Program-made: the position numbers and the translations under genes
Assembly: GCF_008704495.1 (NCBI RefSeq)
Contig: NZ_CP023699.1
Location: forward strand, 9,734,001 to 9,798,000
Length of the DNA stretch: 64,000 nt
DNA from: Streptomyces kanamyceticus
Lineage (GTDB): Bacteria > Actinomycetota > Actinomycetes > Streptomycetales > Streptomycetaceae
Direction of reading: 5' to 3'
Notes under the pieces: generated by a model
The model's input: only the letters and a program-made list of their open reading frames with translations
What the model was told of the DNA's origin: nothing
Databases searched by the model: none
In this document: in pieces, positions 51,998-60,852 of the stretch
Position numbering within the stretch: position 1 is the stretch's first letter
Layout: every line of letters begins with the position of its first letter

Positions 51998-52780
51998 ATG
52001 ACTGGAGTCAAGACCTGGCGGCGGTGCGGCACGGCCGCCGCGTCCATCGGGCTGCTGTTCGCACTGTCCGACCCCGCGGCCTCGTCGGTCGGCGGCGGGA
52101 ACGTGTCGATCGGCTGGTCGATCCCCGGCGCCCCCGCGGGAGGCCTGAGCAACATCACCTTCCCCATGACCGTCAACAAGGGCACGGCCCACAAGGACGG
52201 CATCTACTTCGCCCAGCAGTTCGGCTTCACGAACGCGCCGGACGTCGGATACACGGGCCTGCAGCCACGTGTGAACAGCGGAGGAAGCGAGCGTCTCTCC
52301 GCCCGCTTCTCCAACTTCGTCGCGGGCTCGACCACCACCGACCCGCTCTGCCACGAGGGAGCCGACGGCGGCCCCGGCGTCACCTGCGCGGTCGACTTCG
52401 ACGCCGTGTACGGCCATCGCTACGACATCGAGGTCGAGCGGACGGGAACCGACACCTGGACCGGCACGGCCCGCGACACGGTCACCGGCAAGGAAACCCA
52501 TCTCGGCCGCTACACGCTACCGACGGGCAGCGGCAACCTCCGGGGCTCCCAGGGCGGTTTCGTCGAGTACTACGCGGGGATCCCCAGCTGCGCCGAGATG
52601 CCCAGGTCCGACGTCGTCTTCGGCGGCCCCACCTCCACCGACGGGGGCGGCCTGAACGGCACGGCCAGGGCCAACTACGAGTACAGCGACTGCGTCGGCG
52701 AGTCCAACTACCAGGCCCAGAACGACGGATCGGGCACACACGTCACCCGCGGCTTCGTCTCCGGCAGGAACGCCGGCTGA
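51998..52780 (+). CDS. Secreted protein, DUF3472-like
   Basis: A 260-residue secreted protein: signal peptide (MTGVKTWRRCGTAAASIGLL, cleavage near PAASS) and a beta-rich mature part (IYFAQQFGFTN, VGYTGLQPRVNS, EGADGGPGVTCAVDF, YYAGIPSCAEMP) that recalls DUF3472-type secreted proteins. GAGGAGG lies about 8 bases before ATG 51998. Function unknown. It follows lanC by 168 bases and may be independent of the lanthipeptide operon. Confidence 0.65.
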   Translation: MTGVKTWRRCGTAAASIGLLFALSDPAASSVGGGNVSIGWSIPGAPAGGLSNITFPMTVNKGTAHKDGIYFAQQFGFTNAPDVGYTGLQPRVNSGGSERLSARFSNFVAGSTTTDPLCHEGADGGPGVTCAVDFDAVYGHRYDIEVERTGTDTWTGTARDTVTGKETHLGRYTLPTGSGNLRGSQGGFVEYYAGIPSCAEMPRSDVVFGGPTSTDGGGLNGTARANYEYSDCVGESNYQAQNDGSGTHVTRGFVSGRNAG

Positions 52781-52790
52781 GGTCCGGCCG

Positions 52791-53378
52791 TCACGGGCCG
52801 TCGTCCTCCTGGTAGGAGTGGCGCTGGCCCGTCCAGGGGTCGGCGATGTTGTGATAGCCGCGCTCCTCCCAGAATCCGCGTCGGTCCTGGGTCATGTACT
52901 CGATGCCGCGCAGCCACTTGGGGCCCTTGTAGCCGAAGAGGTGGGGGACCACCAGGCGCAGCGGGAAGCCGTGTTCGGCGGTGAGCGGCTCGCCGTTGTG
53001 GTGGGTGGCGAGGACGGTGGAGTCGGCGGTGAAGTCGCTCAGGCGGAGGTTGGCGCTGTAGCCGTACTCGGCCCACGCCATGACGTGGGACACGTCCACG
53101 GCGGGCGGGGCGAGGTCCAGCAGGGCGGTGGCGGGCACGCCGAAGAACTCATGGCCCAGCGTGCTGGTGCCGGTGGCGCAGTGCAGGTCCGCGACGACGG
53201 TGACCCTGGGCATGTCGGCCAGGTCGTCGAAGGCCCACGAGTGCTTCTCCCCGCTCTCGGTCGCGCCGAAGACTTGGAGGGACCAGCGTTCGGGACGGAA
53301 GCGCGGCACAGGACCGTAGTGCGAGACGGGCCATCCCTTCGCCAGCCGCTGGCCCGGCGGCAGCATGCCTTGATCCAT
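52791..53378 (-). CDS. Sulfite-oxidase-like molybdoenzyme
   Basis: A 195-residue protein of the sulfite oxidase/YedY-like family without a signal peptide. The molybdenum-binding Cys is in ADLHCATGTS; other motifs are LPPGQRLAKGWPVSHYG, THHNGEPLTAEHGFPLRLVVP and GVKGPKW-like YKGPKWLRGIEYM, EERGYHN. It holds the cofactor and probably oxidises or reduces a small molecule. ATG 53378 has GAGGG before it. A molybdate-binding gene lies 2 kb away. Confidence 0.85.
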   Translation of the reverse strand: MDQGMLPPGQRLAKGWPVSHYGPVPRFRPERWSLQVFGATESGEKHSWAFDDLADMPRVTVVADLHCATGTSTLGHEFFGVPATALLDLAPPAVDVSHVMAWAEYGYSANLRLSDFTADSTVLATHHNGEPLTAEHGFPLRLVVPHLFGYKGPKWLRGIEYMTQDRRGFWEERGYHNIADPWTGQRHSYQEDDGP

Positions 53379-53493
53379 CACACGGCCCTCAGATTCGGTA
53401 TACGCAGATGCGAGGCAAGAGCCTATGTCAGGCCACAGAAGCAAGCCGTATCGATGGGTGATGTGTGCATGTGCCGTGAGGGAGTGAACCGGA

Positions 53494-54651
53494 TCAGTTC
53501 AGCGACGGCGGGGTCCAGGCGTGGTGGCGCAGGAGCATACGTATGGCGAGTCGCGAGGGTGTGAGCCGCATCGCCGTGTTCCGCAGCGTGACAGCCAGTG
53601 GGTGGGAGAGTCGCTGGCCCATTCTTCCGGCCTGCCGGGCGGCCCGTGCGATGGCCCGGCTGCGCGGCAGGCGCTCGGCGTCGTAGCGGGCGAGCGCGGC
53701 TTCGACGGTGGAATCGGCGCCGAGGGAGGCGGCCAGGGTCACCGCGTCCTCCAGGGCCTGGCAGGCGCCCTGTCCGAGGTTGGGGGTCATCGCATGGGCC
53801 GCGTCGCCGAGCAGCGCGATCCGGCCGACCACGTAGGAGGGGAGTGGCGTGCCGAGTTCGTTCACGTCGTGATGCAGCACGGCCTGCGGCCGGGTCGCGT
53901 CGAGCAGGGCGGGGATCGGGTCGTGCCACGTGTGGAACCGTCGGCGCAGCTCGGCCAGCGGGTCGGCGAACCGCGTACCGGCGGGCAGGTTGAGGACGGC
54001 GTGCCACTCGGCCCTACCGTCCTGGAGGGCGATGTGTCCGAACTCCGCGCCGCGGCCCCAGGTCAGTTCGAAATCGGTGCGCAGGTCGACCGCGTGCTCG
54101 GTGAGGGCGCGCAGCACCGTCGAGCCGCTGTGTACCGGGCCGGGGTGGTCCGGGAAGAGCCTGCCGCGGATCTTGCTGCCGATGCCGTCGGCCGCCACCA
54201 CCAGATCGGCGTCCAGGACCGTGGCGCCGCAGTCGACCTGGACGGTCCCCGGCCCGGTCCGCTCGACCGAGGTCACCTCGGCGCCGGTCACCAGTGCCGC
54301 GGCGGGCAGTGCGTCGCGGAGCAGCCGGTGCAACGTGGCGCGGGGGATGCCCATGATCGGCGTGCCCACCGCCTCTTCCAGTGCCGAGCCGTCCATCCGG
54401 GCCAGCCACCTGCCCTCGGGCGTCCGCGTGCCACCGGTGTACTGGCCGCGCGAGGCATCCCGAACCGCTTTGCCGACGCCGAGTTCGTCCAGTGCCCGCA
54501 GTCCGTTGGCGGCCAGTGAAATGCCCGCTCCCGCGTCATCGAGCGTGGACGCACGCTCAAGGACCGTCACGTCCCATCCCACGCGGCGCAGACCGATCGC
54601 GGCGGCCAGCCCGCCGATGCCCCCTCCGACCACCACTGCTGTGTTCCCCAT
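53494..54651 (-). CDS. FAD-dependent monooxygenase
   Basis: A 385-residue PHBH-fold monooxygenase. The FAD-binding GxGxxG motif is VVVGGGIGGLAAAIGLRR; the second is VVAADGIGSKIRGRL; and GRIALLGDAAHAMTPNLGQGACQALEDA is the GD motif. It hydroxylates an aromatic or related substrate with NAD(P)H and oxygen. It is divergent from a TetR gene, with twin palindromes between them. Confidence 0.88.
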   Translation of the reverse strand: MGNTAVVVGGGIGGLAAAIGLRRVGWDVTVLERASTLDDAGAGISLAANGLRALDELGVGKAVRDASRGQYTGGTRTPEGRWLARMDGSALEEAVGTPIMGIPRATLHRLLRDALPAAALVTGAEVTSVERTGPGTVQVDCGATVLDADLVVAADGIGSKIRGRLFPDHPGPVHSGSTVLRALTEHAVDLRTDFELTWGRGAEFGHIALQDGRAEWHAVLNLPAGTRFADPLAELRRRFHTWHDPIPALLDATRPQAVLHHDVNELGTPLPSYVVGRIALLGDAAHAMTPNLGQGACQALEDAVTLAASLGADSTVEAALARYDAERLPRSRAIARAARQAGRMGQRLSHPLAVTLRNTAMRLTPSRLAIRMLLRHHAWTPPSLN

Positions 54652-54666
54652 GCCGATGCCCCCTCG

Positions 54667-54718
54667 TTTTCTACACCTGTAGAAAACGACCCTACCCCGC
54701 GCTTCTACGGGTGTAGAA
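54667..54718. promoter_or_regulatory. Twin TetR operators
   Basis: TTTTCTACACCTGTAGAAAA (54667-54686) and TTCTACGGGTGTAGAA (54703-54718) are two copies of one palindrome, with centres about 34 bases apart. They lie in the 74-base region between the monooxygenase and the TetR gene and very probably bind that regulator. Confidence 0.8.
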
Positions 54719-54725
54719 AGGGGCT

Positions 54726-55316
54726 ATGACCTCGGATCGGCGCACCCTTCTGGCAGACGCGGCCCTCGACGTACTCGCGGACGAAGGGATGCGCGGCCTG
54801 ACCCACCGTGCCGTCGACCGGAAAGCCGCCCTGCCGCCCGGCACCACCTCGGCCTACTTCCGCACCCGTGCCGCCCTGCTGACCGGACTCGTGACGCGCC
54901 TCGTCCAACGCGACCAGACGGAACTTCGCACCATGGCCGAAGAGCTTCCACCCTTGCGTACCGCCGAGGAGTTGGTGGACGGCATGGTGGCGCTGACCCG
55001 ACAGCGGCTCACCGGTGAGGGGCGCCGCCGTTCACTCGCCCGCTATGCCTGCACGATCGAAAGCGTGCGCGACGCGGAGCTGCGCGAGATCCTTGTACCC
55101 CGCGAGAACCCCGGCCGTGAGGCCGTCAGGACCTTTCTCGCCGCGCACGGCGCCACGGACGTCGAGAACCGCACCCACACCCTGCTGACCTGCATCGACG
55201 GACTGGTCTTCGACCGGCTGGTGAGCGGTGGCGAGGTGCGGCGCGAGGCCCTCGAAGGGCTGGTGGCCGCCGCACTGCGTCAGGCCCCTGGAGGATCTGC
55301 CAGCCCCGCGGCCTGA
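54726..55316 (+). CDS. TetR-family regulator of the monooxygenase
   Basis: A 196-residue TetR protein with HTH LTHRAVDRKAALPPGTTSAYFRTRAALL and a C-terminal ligand domain. It starts 7 bases after the second operator. It likely represses itself and the divergent monooxygenase until an aromatic ligand appears. The ligand is unknown. Confidence 0.85.
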   Translation: MTSDRRTLLADAALDVLADEGMRGLTHRAVDRKAALPPGTTSAYFRTRAALLTGLVTRLVQRDQTELRTMAEELPPLRTAEELVDGMVALTRQRLTGEGRRRSLARYACTIESVRDAELREILVPRENPGREAVRTFLAAHGATDVENRTHTLLTCIDGLVFDRLVSGGEVRREALEGLVAAALRQAPGGSASPAA

Positions 55317-55449
55317 TCCGCCTCGCGGATGCGATGCGTGCACAACGGGATGTTTCCGGGCGTAATAGCGTCAGAGCGCGACGGTCCGTCCCGCGCGGAC
55401 CGCCCCTTACTCCGACCTTTCTCCGATCGACTCCGTGAGGCAGCACCCC

Positions 55450-55869
55450 ATGAGCCTGAGCATCCGCAACCAGATTCCCGGCACCGTCACGTCCGTCACC
55501 ACCGGCGAGGCCATGGCGACCGTCAAGGTCCGCCTCGCGGGCGGCCAGGACGTCACCGCCGCGATCACCACCGAGTCCGTCAAGGAGCTCGGCCTCGCCG
55601 AGGGCTCCGAGGTGAAGATCCTCGTGAAGTCCACGGAGGTGTCCCTCGCGACAGGGCCGGTCCAGGGCCTCTCCATCCGCAACCAGCTCGCGGGCACCGT
55701 CACCGACGTGGCCGCCGGTGGCGCCATGGCCTCCGTCAAGGTCGACGTCGAGGGCGGCGCGCTCACCGCGGCCATCACCAAGGACGCCGTCGCCGACCTG
55801 AACCTCGCGGCCGGTGCCTCGGTCGTCGCGCTCATCAAGTCGACCGAGGTCTCCCTCGCCACGGTCTGA
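55450..55869 (+). CDS. Di-Mop molybdate-binding (TOBE) protein
   Basis: A 139-residue protein of two Mop/TOBE repeats: SIRNQIPGTVTSVTTGEAM to KSTEVSLAT, and SIRNQLAGTVTDVAAGGAM to KSTEVSLAT. The repeats share the same SIRNQ start and KSTEVSLAT end. Such molbindins bind molybdate or tungstate oxyanions. ATG 55450 has GAGG about 10 bases before it; GTG 55435 is an alternative. It could buffer molybdate for the sulfite-oxidase-like enzyme nearby. Confidence 0.88.
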   Translation: MSLSIRNQIPGTVTSVTTGEAMATVKVRLAGGQDVTAAITTESVKELGLAEGSEVKILVKSTEVSLATGPVQGLSIRNQLAGTVTDVAAGGAMASVKVDVEGGALTAAITKDAVADLNLAAGASVVALIKSTEVSLATV

Positions 55870-55890
55870 TCGCAGGCGCCCGTCGCCGTG

Positions 55891-56814
55891 TCATGCGGTG
55901 GCGGGCATACGTTCCTGTGCCCAGTCCTCGAAGCTGGTGAGCGGGATGCCGAGGTCCCTGGCGAACTGCGGGCGGCCCGGCTGGCCGGCCACGTTCAGCC
56001 ACTCGTGCGAGGCGCCCATCTCCGGCATTCCGGCGGCGAGCGCCTGCTCCTCGGTCATGTCCGGCGCGGAAAGGCGCGTGCCCAGGGCCCGGGACAGGAC
56101 CTCGGCGATCTCCGTCATCGACAGGTAGTCGCTCGCCAGCTCCAGCTCGACCCCGTGGAACCGCTCCGGCGCGGCGATGGCCGCCGCGGCCGCCCGGCCG
56201 ATGTCCTCCACCGCGACCAGGGACAGCCGTGTCCCGGGGTTCAGGACGCTCACCAGGCCGCCCTCGATGCCGCGCGGGAACAGGAACGCCATGGACGGGA
56301 GGAAGTTCTCCATGAAGAAGCTCGGCTTGAGCAGGGTCCAGTGCGGGAAGCCCGCCGCGCGCACCCGGTCCTGAAGCGCGCTCTTGGTGCCCAGGGTCGG
56401 TTCCATCGAAGCCCAGCGGCCCTCGGCCCAGCCGGGACTCTCGGTGTGCTGACCGGCACCGCTGACGGACGTGTGCACGAACTGCGCCACTCCGGCGGCC
56501 TTCGCGGCCTCGATGAGGTTGACGCCCTGGGTCATCTCCCCCTCGAAATCAGGGCCTTCCGCGGTCATGAGGGGCATCTGCACGGAGAAGACGGCACGGG
56601 TACCCTCGGCGGCCCGGAGCACGGAGTCGCGGTCGTGCAGATCGCCGGTGACCAGTTCGACGCCGAGTGCCTCGACGGCCTTGGCGCGGTCGGTGCCCGG
56701 GTCGCGCACAAGGGCGCGGACGGGAACACTCGCCGCGCGCAGGGCGCGGACGGTGGCGCCGCCCTGCTTGCCGGTGGCGCCGGTGACCAGGACGTGCGCG
56801 GAATCTGCGGACAT
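55891..56814 (-). CDS. NmrA-like NAD(P)-binding reductase
   Basis: A 307-residue NmrA/atypical SDR. The dinucleotide motif is VLVTGATGKQGGATVRAL, and GDLHDRDSV and HTSVSGAGQH follow. Members are redox sensors or NAD(P)H-dependent quinone/flavin reductases; lack of the classical YxxxK leaves this open. It is divergent from a TetR gene, with palindromes between. Confidence 0.82.
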   Translation of the reverse strand: MSADSAHVLVTGATGKQGGATVRALRAASVPVRALVRDPGTDRAKAVEALGVELVTGDLHDRDSVLRAAEGTRAVFSVQMPLMTAEGPDFEGEMTQGVNLIEAAKAAGVAQFVHTSVSGAGQHTESPGWAEGRWASMEPTLGTKSALQDRVRAAGFPHWTLLKPSFFMENFLPSMAFLFPRGIEGGLVSVLNPGTRLSLVAVEDIGRAAAAAIAAPERFHGVELELASDYLSMTEIAEVLSRALGTRLSAPDMTEEQALAAGMPEMGASHEWLNVAGQPGRPQFARDLGIPLTSFEDWAQERMPATA

Positions 56815-56838
56815 GACGCTCCCCGGGTGGTCGTCCAT

Positions 56839-56891
56839 TAAACGGCGGGGCCCGCCGTTTATGCTCCGGTACGATATGGCGGGCCCCGCCA
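56839..56891. promoter_or_regulatory. Palindromic operators between NmrA-like and TetR genes
   Basis: The first dyad (56839-56861) has perfect 11-base arms TAAACGGCGGG / CCCGCCGTTTA around one G. The second (56877-56891) has 7-base arms TGGCGGG / CCCGCCA. They share GGCGGG/CCCGCC. They lie in the divergent promoter region and probably bind the TetR protein at 56941. Confidence 0.7.
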
Positions 56892-56940
56892 CTTCGCAAG
56901 CACGGACCCCGCCACTCGCCATGCATCGGAGGTGACCGCC

Positions 56941-57507
56941 ATGCCCGACCGCCAGCGCGCCGACGCCCGGCGCAACTACACGCGCATCCTCGCCGCGGCC
57001 GAGGAGGAGGTCGCCGCCCACGGCGCCGACGCCTCCCTGGAACAGATCGCCCGCACCACGGGGATGGGCTCGGCGACCGTACGCAGACACTTCCCCACCC
57101 GCCAGGCGTTGTTGGAGGCGGTCTCCCGGAAACGGATCGAGGCCCTGTGCGTCCGCGCCCACGACCTGACCGGCAAGGGCGACAGCCGGGACGCGCTCCT
57201 GGAGTGGCTGAGTGACGTCGTCGGCTACTGCGTCTCGGCCCGGGGCCTTGCGGCCGCGCTGGCGTACGACGGCGCTGGTGCTGACCACGTGCACGAGAAC
57301 GCCTGCTCGACGGCGTTGGAAGAAGCCGCGGGCCCGTTGCTCCAACGCGCCGCGCAGGACGGCGCGGTGGCGACGGGCGTCACCGTCGGGGACCTCATCA
57401 CGCTGATCGTCGGCATCGTCCTGGCCACGGAGCGGCACCCCGACCCCGCGGCCCGAGCGGACCGACTGTTCCGGCTGGCCGTGGCGGGACTGAGCCCGCT
57501 GGGCTGA
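56941..57507 (+). CDS. TetR-family regulator
   Basis: A 188-residue TetR protein. HTH ASLEQIARTTGMGSATVRRHFPTRQALLEA. ATG 56941 is chosen because GGAGG lies about 8 bases before it; GTG 56932 is too close to that site. It probably controls the divergent NmrA-like gene. Confidence 0.85.
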   Translation: MPDRQRADARRNYTRILAAAEEEVAAHGADASLEQIARTTGMGSATVRRHFPTRQALLEAVSRKRIEALCVRAHDLTGKGDSRDALLEWLSDVVGYCVSARGLAAALAYDGAGADHVHENACSTALEEAAGPLLQRAAQDGAVATGVTVGDLITLIVGIVLATERHPDPAARADRLFRLAVAGLSPLG

Positions 57508-57518
57508 GCCGCTCCGGC

Positions 57519-58481
57519 TCAGCCCAGCGCGTCCATCAGGGACGTGACGTACGCGTCCAGCCGCTCCTCCACGGTCCGCGTCGTCAGCTCCGGCCTCCCC
57601 GCCTTCCGCCATGCCCGCGCCACCGGCCGCACGTCTTCCGAGAACGCGAGCCCGTCCCGCACCAGCCAGTACAGCCGCTCGCTCGGGGCCGCGGCCAACA
57701 CCCCGCCCGCAGCCTCGTACGCCTCGGCGAACCGCAGACCCCATGCCGGGCCGTGCAGCGCCGCGAGAATGGTGGAGCAGTGCGCCACATCGAGATCCGC
57801 CGGGCCCCAGCAGGATCCCGGCCAGTCGATGACGCCGGTGATGCGCGCATCCGCAGTCCTTGAGGGCGGTGCGTCGAACAGTACGTTGCCGGGTTGGAAG
57901 TCGCGGTGCAGGAAGCGCCCCTCATAGGGCGGCGGGGGCTTGCGGATCACGTTGATCGCCGCGGTCCATGCCGCCGCGTCGGCGCCCTTGGGCGGCACGA
58001 CCGTGTCGGCGGTCGTCAACGCCTCGTACTCCTTGGGCTGTTCGGCGGGGCGCACCGCATGGATCGCCACGAGCTGACTCGCCAGCACGGGGACGCGCGC
58101 CTCCAGCCCTTCGTCGTCGAGGATCGTCCGGCCCGCGACGTGGGTCATCAGGAGCGCCGGATACTCGCAGTGCTCGGCGGTCGGATCGACCGCGACCAGC
58201 GAAGGAGTCGGTACGCCGGTCTCCGCGAGCAGGGTCAGGGTGCGGGCCTCCCTGGTCAGCAAGGACTCGGCCGCCGCCACGAAGAACGGGTCGACGAAGG
58301 TCCGCAGGACCAGCTCACGGGCGCCGCCGTCTCGCGAACCGATGGTCAGCCGCCGTATCTCAGCGGTGATGCCGCCGTGCAGTGCCTCGGTTGCGACGAT
58401 CCGTTCACCGCTCTCCAGGTGCCGTTCGGCCCAGGCCAGCGCCAACGGCCGGACGGCCGCCGCCTCGTCGTGGTCGGTCAC
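57519..58481 (-). CDS. APH/choline-kinase-like phosphotransferase
   Basis: A 320-residue aminoglycoside-phosphotransferase-fold protein with the catalytic loop FLHRDFQPGNVLFD and the metal-binding VIDWPGSCWGPADLDVAH. It transfers phosphate to a small hydroxyl-containing substrate. GTG 58481 has GAGGAGG before it. Membership does not itself mean antibiotic resistance; many relatives are housekeeping. It is divergent from Arr. Confidence 0.82.
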   Translation of the reverse strand: MTDHDEAAAVRPLALAWAERHLESGERIVATEALHGGITAEIRRLTIGSRDGGARELVLRTFVDPFFVAAAESLLTREARTLTLLAETGVPTPSLVAVDPTAEHCEYPALLMTHVAGRTILDDEGLEARVPVLASQLVAIHAVRPAEQPKEYEALTTADTVVPPKGADAAAWTAAINVIRKPPPPYEGRFLHRDFQPGNVLFDAPPSRTADARITGVIDWPGSCWGPADLDVAHCSTILAALHGPAWGLRFAEAYEAAGGVLAAAPSERLYWLVRDGLAFSEDVRPVARAWRKAGRPELTTRTVEERLDAYVTSLMDALG

Positions 58482-58572
58482 CGTGCCTCCTCGCCCCTTT
58501 GGCCACGGCAGAGCGTACAGCTCACGCCTTCCGGGATACCGTGGCCGGACCATCAACGTTCAAGGGGCGCAT

Positions 58573-58998
58573 GTGAGCGAGCCGATCCGGTGGGGCAGCA
58601 AGGACCCCGGTCCCTTCTTCCACGGCACGAAGGCCGAGATCGCCGTCGGGGCCCTGTTGGAGCCGGGATACGGCTCCAACTACGGCAAGGGCAGCACGGC
58701 GAACTTCGTCTACCTGACGGCCACGTTGGACGCCGCCGTCTGGGGAGCCGAACTGGCGGCCGGCGAGGGGCGCGAGCGGATCTACCTCGTCGAGCCCACC
58801 GGCTCCTTCGAGGACGACCCGAACCTGACGGACAAGAAGTTCCCCGGCAACCCGACCCGGTCCTACCGCACGCGCCAGGTACTGCGCGTCCTGGCGGAAG
58901 TCCGGGACTGGCAAGGACACCCGCCCGAGGTCCTCCAGCACATGCGGGACCACCTCGAAGCACTCAAGGCCCAGGGCATCGAGGCCATCAACGACTGA
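58573..58998 (+). CDS. arr: Rifamycin ADP-ribosyltransferase (Arr)
   Basis: A 141-residue Arr protein, typical length. It has PFFHGTKAEIAVG (catalytic His), FVYLTA (Tyr), the WGAEL and IYLVEPTGSFEDDPNLTDKK stretches (Asp) and FPGNPTRSYR. The enzyme transfers ADP-ribose from NAD to the 23-hydroxyl of rifampin, inactivating it. GTG start with AAGGGG 5-6 bases before it. Arr genes are common in the chromosomes of soil actinobacteria. Confidence 0.9.
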   Translation: MSEPIRWGSKDPGPFFHGTKAEIAVGALLEPGYGSNYGKGSTANFVYLTATLDAAVWGAELAAGEGRERIYLVEPTGSFEDDPNLTDKKFPGNPTRSYRTRQVLRVLAEVRDWQGHPPEVLQHMRDHLEALKAQGIEAIND

Positions 58999-59083
58999 TC
59001 CTTGCGGCCTCGCGGCCGGTGGCAGGGGAGCTGAGCCGCTGCCCGCCGCGGGCGCCGCCGAGGACGGCGCCCGCAGTGGCAAC

Positions 59084-59533
59084 TCACCAGGTCTTGCCTG
59101 CCTGTTCCCTGATCGTGCGGTTGATCCGGTTGAAGAAGTTGGTCGTCGCGATCTCCAGGATGATCGCCGAGAGCTGTGCCTCGTCGAAGTGGTCGGCCGC
59201 GGCGTCCCAGATCTCGTCGGTCACCCCCACCGCGCCGTCCTGGATCCGGGTGGCGGCCTCGGTCAGCTCCAGCGCGGCCCGTTCCTCAGCGGAGTAGAAG
59301 GGCGTCTCGCGCCACGCGACCACGTTGTGCAGCCGCTCGTCCGTCTCACCGGCCTTCTTCGCCGCGTCGATCGAGGCGAAGACGCACGGGCTGCAGCCGT
59401 TGATCTGGCTGGCCCGCAGGTGGACCAGCGACAGCAGGCGGTGGTCGACGCCCCCGGCGGCTATCGCCTTGTAGATGTGCTGGATCGCGGTACCCAGATC
59501 CGGGTTCATCGCGGCCTTCATACGTGCTTCCAT
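59084..59533 (-). CDS. Carboxymuconolactone decarboxylase/AhpD-like protein
   Basis: A 149-residue AhpD-like protein with CxxC (GCSPCVF) and His in a nearby helix, the pattern for a peroxidase/disulfide reductase of this fold. ATG 59533. It is divergent from the ECF41 sigma factor, whose group is known to have such genes as its regulated partner, so it is probably the target of that sigma factor. Confidence 0.85.
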   Translation of the reverse strand: MEARMKAAMNPDLGTAIQHIYKAIAAGGVDHRLLSLVHLRASQINGCSPCVFASIDAAKKAGETDERLHNVVAWRETPFYSAEERAALELTEAATRIQDGAVGVTDEIWDAAADHFDEAQLSAIILEIATTNFFNRINRTIREQAGKTW

Positions 59534-59615
59534 CGGCTTCGCTCCTACGTCGGTTACCTGTGCCCGTTCGGGCTCGTCATCCACATGACGGAGCGATGCC
59601 GAGGAAGGTAACACC

Positions 59616-60494
59616 ATGTACGAGACCAGCCGGACGAACCCGATGGCCGAGGAGTTCGAAGCCCAGCGCGGCCGACTGCACGCGGTCGCCCACCGCGTGC
59701 TCGGATCCCACGCCGATGCCGAGGACGCGGTCCAGGAGGCCTGGCTGCGCCTCTCCCGCCAGGACGCGGCGACCATCGACAACCTCGCGGGCTGGCTGAC
59801 CACGGTGGTCGGCCGGATCAGCCTCGACGTCCTGCGATCGCGCCAGGCCCGCCCCGAGACGCCCTACGACCACCGGCTGCCCGAGCTCGTCGTGACGCTC
59901 GACGACGGTGCGGCTCCCGAGGACGACGCGGTGCTCGCCGACGCCGTGGGGCTGGCGCTCCTGGTCGTCCTCGACTCGCTCGGACCGAACGAGCGGCTGG
60001 CGTTCGTCCTGCACGACCTGTTCGCGGTCCCGTTCGACGAGATCGGCAGGATCCTCGACAAGTCCACCGCTGCCGCCAAGATGCTGGCCAGCCGCGCCCG
60101 GAGGAAGGTGCGGGCGACCGAGCGGCCGACAGGCGCCGGACGGGAGCAGCGCAAGGTGGTGCAGGCATTCCTCGCGGCGGCTCGCAGCGGTGACTTCCAG
60201 GAATTGCTGCGAGTGCTCGACCCCGACGTACGCATGACCATCGACACCCCCGCGGGAGTGGTCGTCACCCTCGGAGCCACCAAGATCGCCGCCGGTGCGC
60301 AGTTGGCCGCCGGTGCGGCCACACTGGGGCACGCGGCGTTCGTCAACGGCCTGCCAGGAGTCATTTCCTGGCACGAGGACGGCACCCCGGTCTCCGTCCT
60401 CGCGTTCACCGTCACCGACGGCCGGATCACCGGCATCACGGCCGTGGTCGATCCGGCCAAGCTCGCGCTGATGGACCTTCCGGCTCCGGCGTGA
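59616..60494 (+). CDS. ECF41-group sigma factor
   Basis: A 292-residue sigma factor. Region 2 is AHRVLGSHADAEDAVQEAWLRLSR with DNLAGWLTTVVGRISLDVLRSR. Region 4 is LHDLFAVPFDEIGRILDKSTAAAKMLASRARRKV. The C-terminal SnoaL-like domain has FVNGLPGVISW and VVDPAKLA, matching the conserved NGxPG and NPDKL-like motifs of ECF41. This domain is known to regulate sigma activity, with no anti-sigma. I found no clear TGTCACA-type promoter in the 82-base divergent region. Confidence 0.88.
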   Translation: MYETSRTNPMAEEFEAQRGRLHAVAHRVLGSHADAEDAVQEAWLRLSRQDAATIDNLAGWLTTVVGRISLDVLRSRQARPETPYDHRLPELVVTLDDGAAPEDDAVLADAVGLALLVVLDSLGPNERLAFVLHDLFAVPFDEIGRILDKSTAAAKMLASRARRKVRATERPTGAGREQRKVVQAFLAAARSGDFQELLRVLDPDVRMTIDTPAGVVVTLGATKIAAGAQLAAGAATLGHAAFVNGLPGVISWHEDGTPVSVLAFTVTDGRITGITAVVDPAKLALMDLPAPA

Positions 60495-60558
60495 GACGCG
60501 GGGAACGCGGTCATGGCGGCTGCCGTCAGCGGCGATGGCGTCTGCGCAGGGGCTTTGA

Positions 60559-60789
60559 CTACGCGGGCGCCTTGACCGGAGCAGTCGTGCCCGCCTCCTT
60601 GACGAGGCGGTCACCCGTCGTCAGCGATTCCCACAGGTCCTTGTCGATACGGGCCTTCTTGGACGTACCGTCCTCAAGGCGGACCTCGACGTAGTGGTAG
60701 AGGTTGGATCCGTCAGGCATCGAGCGGGTCTTGTCGACGACGACGCCGTTCCAGACATCTTCTGCTCGTACTTTGCGAGAGGTGAACAT
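60559..60789 (-). CDS. Small conserved hypothetical protein (DUF7489-like)
   Basis: A 76-residue basic-acidic mixed protein (VWNGVVVDKTRSMPDG, YHYVEVRLEDGTSKKARIDKDLW) with a small beta-barrel-like pattern that looks like the actinobacterial DUF7489 group. ATG 60789 is the natural start. No good ribosome site. Function unknown. Confidence 0.6.
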   Translation of the reverse strand: MFTSRKVRAEDVWNGVVVDKTRSMPDGSNLYHYVEVRLEDGTSKKARIDKDLWESLTTGDRLVKEAGTTAPVKAPA

Positions 60790-60852
60790 TTCGCCAGGGT
60801 ATCGGCCCACGCCGAGGGGCGCTGGAAACGGCATCGTCCTAGCGTGGAGCCC

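Noticed and set aside
59534..59615. ECF41 target promoter (TGTCACA-type)
   Set aside because: I searched both strands by eye and found no convincing -35/-10 match, so none is annotated.
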